Assembly: GCA_040371205.1 (NCBI GenBank)
Contig: AP031382.1
Span: forward strand, 2,105,562-2,169,561
Source of the DNA: Rhodanobacter sp.
Lineage (GTDB): Bacteria; Pseudomonadota; Gammaproteobacteria; Xanthomonadales; Rhodanobacteraceae
DNA: 64,000 nt
Reading direction: 5' to 3'
Part shown: positions 40,003 through 51,804 of the stretch, piece by piece
How the letters are laid out: the number at the start of each line of letters is the position of its first letter
How positions within the stretch are numbered: the stretch's first letter is position 1
Translations under genes and position numbers: made by a program
The notes under the pieces: generated by a model
Database searches by the model: none
What the model saw: the letters and a program-made list of their open reading frames with translations, nothing else
What the model was told of the DNA's origin: nothing

Positions 40003-40031
40003 ATTCTAGCGAGACTCGCCATTTACCGCAA
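40003..40031 (-). promoter_or_regulatory. Promoter of tRNA-fMet
   Basis: On the minus strand, TTGCGG (40026-40031), a 17-bp spacer and TAGAAT (40003-40008) place the start a few bases before the mature tRNA 5' end at 39989. It may also feed the rimP operon by read-through. Confidence 0.7.
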
Positions 40032-40065
40032 GCCTCGCCGAAGGACTTTCCATCAAATGCTTCGA

Positions 40066-41508
40066 TCAACCGAGGCCGAAGGAATGACGACACCAGCCCA
40101 GCAGCGGGCCCCAGTACACGCCCAGCACCAGCAGCGCCAGCGCATTGATCGACAGCACCACGCGCAACGAACCGTCCGATTGGGGCTGGTCGGCGCCGCC
40201 CTCTTCCGGCTTGTCGAAGTACATCACCTTGACCACATGCAGGTAGTAGTACAGGCCGACGATGGCGAACACCGCGCCGACGATGGCCAGCCACAACAGG
40301 TGCGCGTCGATGGCAGCCTGCAGCACCAGGTACTTCGCGTAGAAACCGAACAGCGGCGGCACGCCGGCCAGCGAGAACAGCGCCAGCGCCATCAAGGCGG
40401 CGAACCAGGGCGAACGCTGGTTGAGGCCCTTGAGGTCGGCGATCTCCTCGCACTCGAAGCCTGCACGGGCCAGCGCCAGGATCACGCCGAACGACACCGT
40501 GCTCATCAGCGCGTAGCTGATCGCGTAGAACATCGCCGCGGAATACCCTTCCGGCCCCGCGCTGACCAGGCCCACCAGCAGGTAGCCCATGTGCGAGATG
40601 GTCGAGTAGGCCAGCATGCGCTTGAGGTTGGTCTGCACGATGGCGACCAGGTTGCCGATCGCCATCGACAGCACCGCGATCGCGGCCAGCATCGGCTGCC
40701 AGTGCTGCGACAGGCCGCCCAGCCCCGTCTCCAGCAGGCGCCACGCCATGCCGAACGCCGCCAGCTTCGAGGTGGAAGCGATGAAGGTGGTGACCGGCGT
40801 GGAGGCGCCCTGGTAGACGTCCGGGATCCACATGTGGAACGGCGCCGCGCCCAGCTTGAAGGCGATGCCCACCAGCATGAAGACCAGGCCGAACACCAGC
40901 AGGTGCGGCATCGCGCTCTGCGTCACCGCGACGTGCAACTGCGCCAGGTCCAGCGTGCCGGTGGCGCCGTACACCATCGACATGCCGTAAAGCAGCATGC
41001 CCGACGACAGCGCGCCCAGCACGAAGTACTTGATCGCGGCCTCGGAAGACAGCGACGAATCGCGGTTCAGCGCCACCAGGGCGTAGGACGACAGCGTCAG
41101 CAGCTCCAGGCCCAGGTAGACCATCACCAGGCTGCCGGCCGACACCAGCAGCATCACACCGATCACCGCGAACAGGATCAGCGTGTAGAACTCGCCGATG
41201 AACTGCCTGCGATCCTGCAGGTAGGGACGCGCGTAGACCAGCACCAGCACGGTGCACAGCAGCGCGAACACCTTGAGGATTTCCGAGACCTGGTCGCGCA
41301 CGAACATGCCGCCGAACGCGGTCACGCTGACGTCGGGCTGGCCGGCCACCACCATGTAGGCGGCCACCAGCAGCACCACGATGGAAATCCAGTGCAGCGT
41401 GCCGCGCTGCTCGGGCTTCATGAAGGCGTCCAGCAACAGCAGCAAGCACGCCACCGCCACCAGATAGAACTCCGGCAACAGGATCAGGATGTCGTTGAGA
41501 GTAGGCAT
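40066..41508 (-). CDS. nuoN: NADH-quinone oxidoreductase subunit N
   Basis: Antiporter-like membrane subunit of complex I, 480 aa with about 14 transmembrane helices. Visible family segments are LGLELLTLSSYALVALNRDS with the conserved Glu in helix 5, SSEAAIKYFVLGALSSGMLL, KLGAAPFHMWIPDVYQGAST with the key Lys and PFH motif, and LKRMLAYSTISHMGYLLVGL. It is the last gene of the nuo operon, 12 bp after nuoM; a tRNA gene follows. Confidence 0.96.
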   Translation of the reverse strand: MPTLNDILILLPEFYLVAVACLLLLLDAFMKPEQRGTLHWISIVVLLVAAYMVVAGQPDVSVTAFGGMFVRDQVSEILKVFALLCTVLVLVYARPYLQDRRQFIGEFYTLILFAVIGVMLLVSAGSLVMVYLGLELLTLSSYALVALNRDSSLSSEAAIKYFVLGALSSGMLLYGMSMVYGATGTLDLAQLHVAVTQSAMPHLLVFGLVFMLVGIAFKLGAAPFHMWIPDVYQGASTPVTTFIASTSKLAAFGMAWRLLETGLGGLSQHWQPMLAAIAVLSMAIGNLVAIVQTNLKRMLAYSTISHMGYLLVGLVSAGPEGYSAAMFYAISYALMSTVSFGVILALARAGFECEEIADLKGLNQRSPWFAALMALALFSLAGVPPLFGFYAKYLVLQAAIDAHLLWLAIVGAVFAIVGLYYYLHVVKVMYFDKPEEGGADQPQSDGSLRVVLSINALALLVLGVYWGPLLGWCRHSFGLG

Positions 41509-41520
41509 GTTCGATCCTGC

Positions 41521-43029
41521 TTAAATCTTGTGGATGGCCAGCTGTTGCACCACCTGCGTGACCGAGCTGTCCATCAGGTGGATCAGCGGCTCCGGCCAGA
41601 CGCCCAGCGCCACGGTCAGCGCGGCGAAGGTCAGCAGCACGAAGGTCTCGCGGCCATTGATGTCCTTCATCTCGGCCACGTGCGGGTTGCGGATCTCGCC
41701 CCACAGCACGCGCTTGACCAGCCACAGCGTGTAGGCCGCGCCGATGATCAGGGTGAACGCGGCGAAGAAGGCGATCCACGGATTGGCCTTGAAGCTGGCC
41801 AGCACCACCATGAACTCGCCCACGAAACCGCTGGTGCCCGGCAGGCCGCAGTTGGCCATCGCGAACAGCACGTAGAAGAAGCCGAACCACGGCATCACGT
41901 TGATGACGCCGCCGTAGTCCTTGATCAGACGGGTATGCAGGCGGTCGTACATCACGCCGATACAGGTGAACATCGCGCCGGAAACGAAGCCGTGCGAGAT
42001 CATCTGCACCATCGCGCCCTGCATGCCGAGGCGTGCGGTGTCGACGTCGCCGAGCTGGCGCGCCAGCATGAAGGCGATGAAGATGCCCAGCGTCACGAAG
42101 CCCATGTGCGCCACGGACGAGTACGCCACCAGCTTCTTCATGTCCTCCTGCACCAGCGCCACGTAGCCGATGTAGACCACCGCCACCAGGCTCAAGCCGA
42201 TCACCAGCCATGCGAAGTGCTGGCCGGCGTCCGGCACGATCGGCAGGATGAAGCGCAGCATGCCGTAGGTACCCACCTTCAGCATCACCGCCGCCAGCAC
42301 CACCGAGCCGCCGGTCGGCGCCTCCACGTGGGCGTCGGGCAGCCAGGTGTGCACCGGCACCATCGGCACCTTGATCGCGAAGGCGAGCAGGAAGGCGAAG
42401 AAGATCCACATCTGCTCGTTGAAGGTCAGCGGCAGCGCGGCCAGCGTGCGCAGGTCGAACGTGCCGGCCTTGTGGTACAGGTACAACAGCGCGATCAGCA
42501 TGAAGACCGAGCCGAAGAACGTGTAGATGAAGAACTTCAGCGTGGCGTACACGCGGCGCGGACCGCCCCAGACACCGATGAGGATGAACATCGGGATCAG
42601 CATCGCCTCGAAGAACACGTAGAACAGCAACGCGTCGGTGGCGCAGAACACGCCGATCATCACGCCCTCGAGCGCGAGCATCGCGGCCATGTACTGGTGC
42701 GGCTTGTTCTGGATCACCTCCCACGCGCCGACCACCACGAGGATGCCGACGACGGTGGTGAGCAGGATCAGCGCCACCGAGATGCCGTCCACGGCGAGGC
42801 CGTAGTGCACGTTCAGCGAGGCGATCCATAGGTGGTTCTCGACCAGTTGCATGCCGCCCTGCGTCGCGTCGTACTGCGGCAGCAGGAACAGGCTCGCCAC
42901 GAAGGTGAGCACCATGAACAGCAACGCAAGCCAGCGCGCGAGGTTGGGCCGTGCGGAGCCGGCCAGCAGCACCGGCACCGCGCCGGCGATGGGCAGCCAG
43001 ATCAGAAGGCTGAGCAAGTGATTGAACAT
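41521..43029 (-). CDS. nuoM: NADH-quinone oxidoreductase subunit M
   Basis: Proton-pumping membrane subunit of complex I, 502 aa. The sequence starts MFNHLLSLLIWLPIAGAVPV. The conserved Glu lies in FYVFFEAMLIPMFILIGVWG, the discontinuous-helix Lys region in FAIKVPMVPVHTWLPDAHVE, and LVAYSSVAHMGFVTLGIF is the second half-channel signature. It lies between nuoL and nuoN with gaps of 15 and 12 bp. Confidence 0.96.
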   Translation of the reverse strand: MFNHLLSLLIWLPIAGAVPVLLAGSARPNLARWLALLFMVLTFVASLFLLPQYDATQGGMQLVENHLWIASLNVHYGLAVDGISVALILLTTVVGILVVVGAWEVIQNKPHQYMAAMLALEGVMIGVFCATDALLFYVFFEAMLIPMFILIGVWGGPRRVYATLKFFIYTFFGSVFMLIALLYLYHKAGTFDLRTLAALPLTFNEQMWIFFAFLLAFAIKVPMVPVHTWLPDAHVEAPTGGSVVLAAVMLKVGTYGMLRFILPIVPDAGQHFAWLVIGLSLVAVVYIGYVALVQEDMKKLVAYSSVAHMGFVTLGIFIAFMLARQLGDVDTARLGMQGAMVQMISHGFVSGAMFTCIGVMYDRLHTRLIKDYGGVINVMPWFGFFYVLFAMANCGLPGTSGFVGEFMVVLASFKANPWIAFFAAFTLIIGAAYTLWLVKRVLWGEIRNPHVAEMKDINGRETFVLLTFAALTVALGVWPEPLIHLMDSSVTQVVQQLAIHKI

Positions 43030-43044
43030 GTGTGCTTGCTTCCC

Positions 43045-45108
43045 TTATTGCGCAGCCGGCATCGAACCGAACAGCCAGTACCCGCCGAGCAGCAGGATCA
43101 GGCCGAGGATCATCGCGAAGGCGTACTGATAGAGGTAACCCGACTGCAGCCGGCGCATGCCGGCGGCGATGCGTCGCGTCAGGGCGGTGGTGCCGTCGAC
43201 CATCACGCCGTCGATCACCGCGGCGTCGCCGGCCTTCCAGAACAGGCGGCCGAGCTTCTGGCCGCCCTTGGCGAACACGGCGAAGTACACGTCGTCGATC
43301 CAGTACTTGCGGTCGAGCACCGTCCACAGCGGATGCAGCGCAGCCTTGATGCGGCCGGCCAGCGCCGGATTGAACAGGTAGATGTAGGTCTGGATGGCGA
43401 AGGCCAGCAACACCAGGCCAAACGGCCCGAACAGCGAGAAGCCGTGTAACGCCATGCTCGCCGCGCCTTCGAAGTGCGCGCCCATCTCGCCGAGCACGTT
43501 GTTCGCCTCGTTCACGTGGATGGCCGAACCGAACCAGCCGCCGAACAGCAGCGGCTTCACCGCGAAAAAACCCACCAGCAGCGACGGGATCGCCAGCAGC
43601 ACCAGCGGCAAGGTCACCACCCACGGCGACTCGTGCGGCGCGTGTTCCAGCACACCCGGCTCGTGGTGGCCGTGATCGTCGTCGTGATCGTCATGCTGCG
43701 CACCGTGGTGGCCATGGCCGTGATGGGCCTTCACCGTGAAGCGCTCCTTGCCGTGGAAGGTAAGGTACATCTGGCGGAAGGTGTACAGGCCGGTGACGAA
43801 GGCGCCGATCAGCACGCAGAAATAGGCGTAATGGGAACCCCAGCGATGCGACTCGCCCACCGCTTCGATGATCGCGTCCTTGGAATAGAAACCCGAGAAG
43901 AACGGCACGCCGCACAGCGCCAGCGAGCCGATCCACATGGTGATCCAGGTGATCGGCATGTACTTGCGCAGGCCGCCCATGTAGCGCATGTCCTGCTCGT
44001 GGTGCATGGCGATGATCACCGAGCCCGCGCCGAGGAACAGCAACGCCTTGAAGAAGGCGTGCGTCATCAGGTGGAACACCGCACCGGCGTAGGCCGACAC
44101 GCCCAGCGCCACCGTCATGTAGCCCAGCTGCGACAACGTGGAATACGCCACCACGCGTTTGATGTCGTTCTGTACGATGCCGATCAGGCCGGTGAACAGC
44201 GCGCCGGTGGCGCCGATCACCATGACGAAGCTCAGCGCGGTGTCCGACAGCTCGAACAGCGGCGACATGCGCGCCACCATGAAGATGCCCGCGGTCACCA
44301 TCGTCGCTGCGTGGATCAGCGCGGAGATCGGGGTCGGGCCTTCCATCGAGTCGGGCAGCCACACGTGCAGCGGCACCTGGGCGGACTTGCCCATCGCGCC
44401 GATGAACAGGCAGATACAGATCACCGTGGCCGCATCCCACTGCGTGTTCGCGGTGATCTGCAGGGTCTTGCCGGCGAGGTCCGGCGCCGCCGCGAACACG
44501 GTCGCGTAGTCCAGCGAGCCCAGGAAATACAGCACCGCCGAGATGCCCAGCAGGAAGCCGAAGTCGCCCACGCGGTTGACCAGGAAGGCCTTGAGGTTGG
44601 CGAAGATCGCGGTCGGCCGCTTGAACCAGAAGCCGATCAGCAGGTACGACACCAGGCCCACCGCCTCCCAGCCGAAGAACAGCTGCAGGAAGTTGTTGCT
44701 CATCACGAGCATCAACATCGAGAAGGTGAACAGCGAGATGTAGCTGAAGAAGCGCTGGTAGCCCGGGTCGTCGGCCATGTAGCCGATGGTGTAGACGTGC
44801 ACCAGCAGCGACACGAAGGTGACCACCACCATCATCATCGCGGTGAGGCGGTCGACCAGGAAGCCCACGCTGGCGCTGTACTTGCCGATCGCGAACCAGG
44901 TGTAGATGTCCTGGTTGTAGTTGGCCGCGCCGCCCCAGACCAGCGAGTACAGCACGTAGAACGCGAGGCCGCAGGAAACCAGCAGGCCGAGGATGGTGAC
45001 GCTGTGCGCGCCCGCGCGGCCGATCTGCTTGCCGAGGAAGCCGGCCAGCAGGCAGCCCACCAGCGGCGCCAGCGCGATCGTCAGCAGGATGGATGTCGAA
45101 AGTTGCAT
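43045..45108 (-). CDS. nuoL: NADH-quinone oxidoreductase subunit L
   Basis: Distal proton-pumping subunit of complex I with the long lateral helix, 687 aa (E. coli 613). Family segments are FFGWEAVGLVSYLLIGFW with the conserved Glu, GKSAQVPLHVWLPDSMEGPT, ALIHAATMVTAGIFMVARMS and DIKRVVAYSTLSQLGYMTVA. An insertion near residues 457-497 is extremely rich in His and Asp (KAHHGHGHHGAQHDDHDDDH), in the loop before the C-terminal helices. The extra length is mostly this loop plus a longer tail. Four bases separate it from nuoK. Confidence 0.95.
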   Translation of the reverse strand: MQLSTSILLTIALAPLVGCLLAGFLGKQIGRAGAHSVTILGLLVSCGLAFYVLYSLVWGGAANYNQDIYTWFAIGKYSASVGFLVDRLTAMMMVVVTFVSLLVHVYTIGYMADDPGYQRFFSYISLFTFSMLMLVMSNNFLQLFFGWEAVGLVSYLLIGFWFKRPTAIFANLKAFLVNRVGDFGFLLGISAVLYFLGSLDYATVFAAAPDLAGKTLQITANTQWDAATVICICLFIGAMGKSAQVPLHVWLPDSMEGPTPISALIHAATMVTAGIFMVARMSPLFELSDTALSFVMVIGATGALFTGLIGIVQNDIKRVVAYSTLSQLGYMTVALGVSAYAGAVFHLMTHAFFKALLFLGAGSVIIAMHHEQDMRYMGGLRKYMPITWITMWIGSLALCGVPFFSGFYSKDAIIEAVGESHRWGSHYAYFCVLIGAFVTGLYTFRQMYLTFHGKERFTVKAHHGHGHHGAQHDDHDDDHGHHEPGVLEHAPHESPWVVTLPLVLLAIPSLLVGFFAVKPLLFGGWFGSAIHVNEANNVLGEMGAHFEGAASMALHGFSLFGPFGLVLLAFAIQTYIYLFNPALAGRIKAALHPLWTVLDRKYWIDDVYFAVFAKGGQKLGRLFWKAGDAAVIDGVMVDGTTALTRRIAAGMRRLQSGYLYQYAFAMILGLILLLGGYWLFGSMPAAQ

Positions 45109-45112
45109 CGGA

Positions 45113-45418
45113 TCAACCCTTCATGCTGTCGATTTCGGCGACGTTGACCGTGCTGCGGTTGCGGAACAGCAGCACCAGGATCGCCAGGCCGATGGCGGAT
45201 TCCGCCGCGGCCACGGTGAGGATGAAGAACACGAACACCTGCCCGGCCACGTCATGGCCGAAGCGGGAGAACGCCACGAAGTTGATGTTCACCGCCAGCA
45301 GCATCAGCTCGATCGCCATCAGCAGCACGATCACGTTCTTGCGGTTGATGAACAGACCGGCGACGGCGATGCAGAACAGGATCGCGCCGAGCACGATGAA
45401 GTGCGAAAGGGTAATCAT
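45113..45418 (-). CDS. nuoK: NADH-quinone oxidoreductase subunit K
   Basis: Small membrane subunit of complex I, 101 aa with three transmembrane helices. The two conserved membrane glutamates are visible in [20 protein letters not shown] and [20 protein letters not shown]. The ATG at 45418 gives [15 protein letters not shown], the family start, and overlaps the nuoJ stop by 4 bp (ATGA). A longer frame upstream is not supported. Confidence 0.95.
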   Translation of the reverse strand: MITLSHFIVLGAILFCIAVAGLFINRKNVIVLLMAIELMLLAVNINFVAFSRFGHDVAGQVFVFFILTVAAAESAIGLAILVLLFRNRSTVNVAEIDSMKG

Positions 45419-46053
45419 GGCTTGGGCTCCTGTGCCGGGACGGCGTCGGCGGGGCGCTCGGCCGCCATCTTCACCACGCGCACGCGGTCGCGCGGATTCA
45501 CCAGCACCTGCTGGCTGGCCTGTTGGCGTTTGACGCCCAGGCGTTCGCGCAACGTCAACGCCACCGCGGCGACCACGCCCACGGTAAGGATCAGCGCGGC
45601 GATCTCGAACGGCAACAGGTACTGCGTATACAGCGCCTTGCCCAGCCACGCGGTGTTGGAGGCGCCCGCCGGGTTCGCGCCCAGCGTCTGCGCATGCATC
45701 ACGCGCACGCCGATCAGGCCAAGCATTTCCACCAGCATCACCACGGCCACCACCAGGCCCACCGGCAGGAAACGCACGAAGCCCTCGCGCAGGCGCTCCT
45801 GGTCGATATCCAGCATCATCACCACGAACAGGAACAGCACCATCACCGCGCCGACGTATACGACGATCAGCGCGATGGCCAGGAACTCCGCCTCGGCCAG
45901 CATCCAGATGCAGGCGGTGCTGAAGAAGGTCAGCACCAGCGCCAGCACCGCGTGCACCGAATTGCGCAGGGTGATCACCGCCAGCGCGGACAACACCGTG
46001 ACCGCGCCGAAGGCGTAGAAGCAGATGAGTTGGAACAGGTTCGGATCAATCAT
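45415..46053 (-). CDS. nuoJ: NADH-quinone oxidoreductase subunit J
   Basis: Membrane subunit of complex I, 212 aa with five hydrophobic helices. The pi-bulge helix region is [21 protein letters not shown], and [20 protein letters not shown] is typical. A polar C-terminal tail follows ([19 protein letters not shown]). It overlaps nuoK by 4 bp and begins 12 bp after nuoI. Confidence 0.94.
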   Translation of the reverse strand: MIDPNLFQLICFYAFGAVTVLSALAVITLRNSVHAVLALVLTFFSTACIWMLAEAEFLAIALIVVYVGAVMVLFLFVVMMLDIDQERLREGFVRFLPVGLVVAVVMLVEMLGLIGVRVMHAQTLGANPAGASNTAWLGKALYTQYLLPFEIAALILTVGVVAAVALTLRERLGVKRQQASQQVLVNPRDRVRVVKMAAERPADAVPAQEPKP

Positions 46054-46065
46054 GGCGTTCCGTCC

Positions 46066-46557
46066 TCAGCGATAGGCCGCGTCTTGCGCACGGGCGGCGG
46101 CGATCTCCGCTTCGAAGCGGTCGCCGATGGCCAGCAACTGCAACTTGGTCACCACGTTCTCGCCGCGGTGCTCGAAGTGGTACTCGTGGATGGCGGTCTC
46201 GACGATGGAATCCACCGGGCAGCTTTCCTCGCAGAAGCCGCAGAAGATGCACTTGAACAGGTCGATGTCGTAGCGCGTGGTGCGGCGCTGGCCGTCGCTC
46301 TCGCGCGGCGCGGAGTCGATGGTGATCGCCAGCGCCGGGCATACCGCCTCGCACAGTTTGCAGGCGATGCAGCGCTCCTCGCCGTTCGCGTAGCGACGCA
46401 GCGCATGCAGGCCGCGGAAGCGGTTCGACTTCGGGATGTGCTCCATCGGGTAGCGCATCGTGTACTTCGGGCTGAACAGGTAGCGCCAGGTGAGCGCAAG
46501 GCCCTTGAGCAGCTCGATCAGGAGCAGGCTGTTGAAATAACTGATTACGCGTTTCAT
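46066..46557 (-). CDS. nuoI: NADH-quinone oxidoreductase subunit I
   Basis: Peripheral-arm subunit carrying two [4Fe-4S] clusters (N6a, N6b), 163 aa. Both ferredoxin motifs are complete: [12 protein letters not shown] and [14 protein letters not shown]. The N-terminal amphipathic helix ([20 protein letters not shown]) anchors it to the membrane arm. The ATG at 46557 is chosen because it gives this helix. It lies 8 bp after nuoH. Confidence 0.96.
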   Translation of the reverse strand: MKRVISYFNSLLLIELLKGLALTWRYLFSPKYTMRYPMEHIPKSNRFRGLHALRRYANGEERCIACKLCEAVCPALAITIDSAPRESDGQRRTTRYDIDLFKCIFCGFCEESCPVDSIVETAIHEYHFEHRGENVVTKLQLLAIGDRFEAEIAAARAQDAAYR

Positions 46558-46565
46558 CGGAATTC

Positions 46566-47582
46566 TCAAGCCCCCGCGATGCCGTAGTACTTCATGCAAC
46601 CGGCCACCAGCACCCACGCGATCGCAATCGGGATGAACACCTTCCAGCCCAGGCGCATGATCTGGTCGTAGCGGTAGCGCGGGAAGGTGGCGCGCAGCCA
46701 CAGGAACAGGAAGGCGAAAACGAAGACCTTGGCGAACAGCCACAGCGGGCTGCCGTGTCCGAGCACGCCCCAGCTCTCCGGGAACGGGCTGAGCCAGCCG
46801 CCCATGAACAGGATCGAGGCGAGGAAGCTCACCAGGATCATGTTGGCGTACTCGGCCAGGAAGAACAGCGCGAACGCCGAACCGGAATACTCCACGTGGA
46901 AGCCGGCGACGATCTCCGACTCGCCTTCCGCCACGTCGAACGGCGCGCGGTTGGTCTCGGCCACGCCGGAGATGAAGTAGATGATGAACACAGGCAGCAG
47001 CGGCCACATGTACCAGCTGAAGATGCCCTTGCCGCCGGCCTGCGCGTTGACGATGTCGGTGAGGTTGAGCGAACCGGCCAGCACCAGCACGCAGACCAGG
47101 CACAGGCCCATCGCCAGTTCGTACGAGATCACCTGCGCCGCCGAACGCATCGCGCCGAGCAGCGCATAGCGCGAGTTCGACGACCAGCCGGCGAGGATGA
47201 TGCCGTACACGCCGATCGAGGTCATCGCCAGCAGGTAGAGCAGGCCCGCATTGGCGTTCGACAGCACCAGCTTGGCGCCGAACGGGATCACCGCCCACGC
47301 CGCCAGCGCCGGCACCAGCGCGATCAGCGGCGCGAGGTAGTACAGCGCGCGGTTCGCGTTGGTCGGCAGGATCACTTCCTTCAGCAGCAGCTTCACCACG
47401 TCGGCGAAGGCCTGCAGCAGGCCGAACGGTCCAACCTTGTTCGGCCCCATGCGCACGTGCATCCAGCCGAGCACCTTGCGCTCCCACCAGACATAGAGCG
47501 CCACCGTGATCACCAGCGGCAACACGATGCACAGGATGTAGACGACCGGAAGTCCTACTTGATGGAGTAGCTGATCAAGCAT
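46566..47582 (-). CDS. nuoH: NADH-quinone oxidoreductase subunit H
   Basis: Membrane subunit that forms the quinone chamber with NuoB and NuoD, 338 aa with about eight helices. The signature loop is [20 protein letters not shown], with [38 protein letters not shown] and [12 protein letters not shown]-like [20 protein letters not shown] also present. It lies between nuoG (4 bp) and nuoI (8 bp). Confidence 0.96.
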   Translation of the reverse strand: MLDQLLHQVGLPVVYILCIVLPLVITVALYVWWERKVLGWMHVRMGPNKVGPFGLLQAFADVVKLLLKEVILPTNANRALYYLAPLIALVPALAAWAVIPFGAKLVLSNANAGLLYLLAMTSIGVYGIILAGWSSNSRYALLGAMRSAAQVISYELAMGLCLVCVLVLAGSLNLTDIVNAQAGGKGIFSWYMWPLLPVFIIYFISGVAETNRAPFDVAEGESEIVAGFHVEYSGSAFALFFLAEYANMILVSFLASILFMGGWLSPFPESWGVLGHGSPLWLFAKVFVFAFLFLWLRATFPRYRYDQIMRLGWKVFIPIAIAWVLVAGCMKYYGIAGA

Positions 47583-47586
47583 GTGC

Positions 47587-49910
47587 TTACGCCTTGCTCA
47601 AGGTGATGGCTGCGCCGTAGGGCGGCAGCGCGGCGGTGGTGTCCTGCGCAGCCTCGATCCACACGGCGCCGTCCGGCACGCTGCGGTCGATGGCCACCGG
47701 CAGCGTGGCGTCGCCGACGCGCACCGCGGCACCGTCGGCCAGGCCGAGGCGCGCGGCCTCGTCCGCGTTGATGCGTGCGGCCGGCGCGCGGTTCAGCGGA
47801 TGCGCGTTGAGCGCGGCGGCCCGGCGCAGCACGGCGTCGCCGCGGTAGATCGGCCATGTCGCGAGGCGTGCGAGACCGGCCGCCGGCTTGCGCGCGGCCA
47901 GCGAGTCGCGCGCCGCGACGCTGCGCGCGGCGATGCCGTCGCGCAGGCCGGCGAGGTCGTCGAACTCGAATCCGGCAAACTTCATCAGGCCGCCCAGCGC
48001 GCGCAGCACCTTCCAGCCCGGACGGGTTTCGCCCGGCGCCTTCGCGCCGGCCTGCACCGGCTGCGCCAGCCCGTCGACGTTGACCAGCGTGCCGTCGGTT
48101 TCCGGCAGCAGCGCGATCGGCAGGATCACGTTCGCCACCTCGCGCAGCGCAGCGCTGGCGTAGGCGCTGAACGCCACCACCTGCTGCGCGCCGCGCAATG
48201 CCTCCAGCGCCAGCGCGCCGTCGGCGAAATCGTGCGGCGGCTCCACGCCGTACAGCACGTAGCCCTTGCGCGGCTGCACCAGCATCGCCTGCGCGTCCAG
48301 CCCGCCGTTGCCCGGCACCGCGCCGAGCTGGGCGAGGCCGACGGCATTCGCACCCACCGGCAGTTCGTCGTAGCCGGCGCCGGTGGCGGCGGCGACGAAA
48401 CGGGCGATGGCGCGCAGCCAGGAGGCCTCGGGATGGGTGACCGCGGCTTCGCCGAGGATCACCACCGCCTTGCCCGACTTCAGCGCGGCGATGGCGGCAT
48501 GGTCGCCTTCGTCGCTGGCGGCGGCGTTGATCGCGTCGGCCAGCGCGGCCGGCGCGGCGGCGCCTTCCGCCACCGCGGCACGGGCCAGCGACAGCAGCGC
48601 GTCGACCATGCCCTGCGGCGGCACGATGGCGGCGCCGGCCAGCTTGTAGTTGAACTCGAACGCGGCCGGGTTGACCGCATACACCTTGGCGCCCTGCTTG
48701 GTCGCCTGGTGCAGGCGATGGTTGAGCAGCGGCATCTCGCGGCGCAGGTCGGAACCGACCAGCAGCGCGGCGCGTACCTGCGACACCTCGGCCACCGGCA
48801 GGCCGAAGCGGCTGGCCACGGCGTTGTCGGCGAAGTCGAGCTGGCGCAGGCGGTGGTCGACGTGGGCGCTGCCCAGGCCGCGCGCCAGGCGCATCACCAG
48901 GTCGGCTTCCTCGTTGGTGGTGGCCGGATGCACCAGCACGCCCAGCTCGTTGCCCGGCACACCCTTCAATGCTTCGGCGGCGGCGGAAAGCGCGTCTTCC
49001 CAGGTGGTCGCCTGCCACTGGCCGTTGCGCTTGACCTGCGGCGCGCTCACGCGGTCCGCCGCGTAGAGGCCCTGGTGACTGTAGCGGTCGCGGTCGGACA
49101 GCCAGCATTCGTTGACCGACTCGTTGTCGCGCGGCACCGTGCGCAGCACCTCGCCGCGGCGCGTGTGCAGCCACAGGTTGGAACCCAGCGCGTCATGGTA
49201 GGCCACCGACGGCTTGGCGATCAGCTCCCAGGCGCGCGCCTGGAACTGGAACGGCTTGTTGGTGAGCGCGCCCACCGGGCAGACGTCGATGATGTTGCCC
49301 GACAGTTCGGTCTCCACCGTCTTGCCGATGTAGGTGCCGATCTGCAGGTTCTCGCCGCGGCTCATGCCGCCCAGCTCGTAGGTGCCGGCGATCTCGCTGG
49401 TGAAGCGCACGCAGCGCGTGCACTGGATGCAGCGGGTCATCTCGGTGGCGACCAGCGGCCCGATGTTCTCGTCGGCCACGGTGCGCTTGCGCTCGGTGTA
49501 GCGCGACACGCTGCGGCCGTAGCCCAGCGCCACGTCCTGCAGTTCGCACTCGCCGCCCTGGTCGCAGATCGGGCAATCCAGCGGATGGTTGATCAGAAGG
49601 AACTCCATCACGTCCTTCTGGAACTTCAGCGCCTTGTCCGAGCGCGTGGTGACCTTCATGCCCTCGCCCACCGGCGTGGCGCAGGCCGGCTGCGGCTTGG
49701 GCATCGGGCGGCCGCCCATCTCCACGTCCACCAGGCACATGCGGCAGTTGGCGGCGATCGGAAGCTTGCGGTGGTAGCAGAAGCGCGGGATGGCGATGCC
49801 GACGGCGTCGGCCGCCTCGATGATCATCGCGCCCTTGCGGATCTGGGTGGGCTTGCCGTCGATCTCGATGTTGACGAGGTCGAGCGCGGCATTGCTGGTG
49901 GGCTGCGCAC

Positions 49911-49914
<4 letters not shown>
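47587..49914 (-). CDS. nuoG: NADH-quinone oxidoreductase subunit G
   Basis: Largest peripheral-arm subunit, 775 aa, with a [2Fe-2S] ferredoxin-like domain, two or more [4Fe-4S] clusters and a molybdopterin-oxidoreductase-like domain that has lost its cofactor. N-terminal cluster motifs are [40 protein letters not shown], and [10 protein letters not shown] with [15 protein letters not shown]. The ATG at 49914 gives [20 protein letters not shown] and overlaps nuoF by 4 bp. A longer in-frame ORF continues upstream but antiparallel to the family start. Confidence 0.95.
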
Positions 49915-51248
<1,334 letters not shown>

Positions 51249-51255
51249 GTCGTGC

Positions 51256-51783
51256 TTACTCCAGCCCGTCCAGGATCGCATCGAGCTTCTCGACGGTGAT
51301 CCGCTCGTGGTAGTGGCCGTTCACCGTCATCGCCGGCGCGTACACGCAGGCGGCGATGCACTCTTCCTCGCGCTTGAGGTAGATGCGGCCGTCGGCGGTG
51401 CTCTCGCCCAGCTTGATGCCGAGCTTCTGCTCGCAATGCTTCACCAGGTCCATGCCGCCGTTGAGCCAGCACGAGATGTTGGTGCAGATCGCCACGTTGT
51501 TGCGGCCGACCGGCTTGGTCTCCAGCATCGAGTAGAAGCTGGCCACTTCGTAGGCCCATACCGCGGGCAGGTCGAGGTACTTCGCCACCGCGGCGATCAG
51601 CTCGTCGGTGAGGAAGCCCCGGTTCTGTTCCTGCGCGGCGAACAGCGCCTGGATCAGCGCCGAGCGCTTGCGGTCCGGCGGGAACTTGGTCAGCCAATGG
51701 TCGATGTGCTGGCGCGTATGCTCGTTGAGCACGGCGAGCGGATCGACGTTCTTGACCTGGTCGTAATGTCCGGTGGCTTTCAT
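51256..51783 (-). CDS. nuoE: NADH-quinone oxidoreductase subunit E
   Basis: Thioredoxin-like subunit with the [2Fe-2S] cluster N1a, 175 aa. The ligands are visible as C-x4-C (CTNISC) and C-x3-C (EECIAAC), with the preceding VASFYSMLETKPVGRNNVAI. It starts MKATGHYDQVKNVDPLAVLN and works next to NuoF. It sits 21 bp after nuoD. Confidence 0.95.
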   Translation of the reverse strand: MKATGHYDQVKNVDPLAVLNEHTRQHIDHWLTKFPPDRKRSALIQALFAAQEQNRGFLTDELIAAVAKYLDLPAVWAYEVASFYSMLETKPVGRNNVAICTNISCWLNGGMDLVKHCEQKLGIKLGESTADGRIYLKREEECIAACVYAPAMTVNGHYHERITVEKLDAILDGLE

Positions 51784-51804
51784 GCGTTTCTCCGTCGTGC
51801 CGGC

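Noticed and set aside
38999-43624. Open frame of 1541 codons on the minus strand running through rimP, the tRNA and nuoN-nuoM
   Set aside because: It crosses a tRNA gene and several intergenic gaps in a frame different from the real genes. Composition is Arg/Gly-rich and unlike any protein family.
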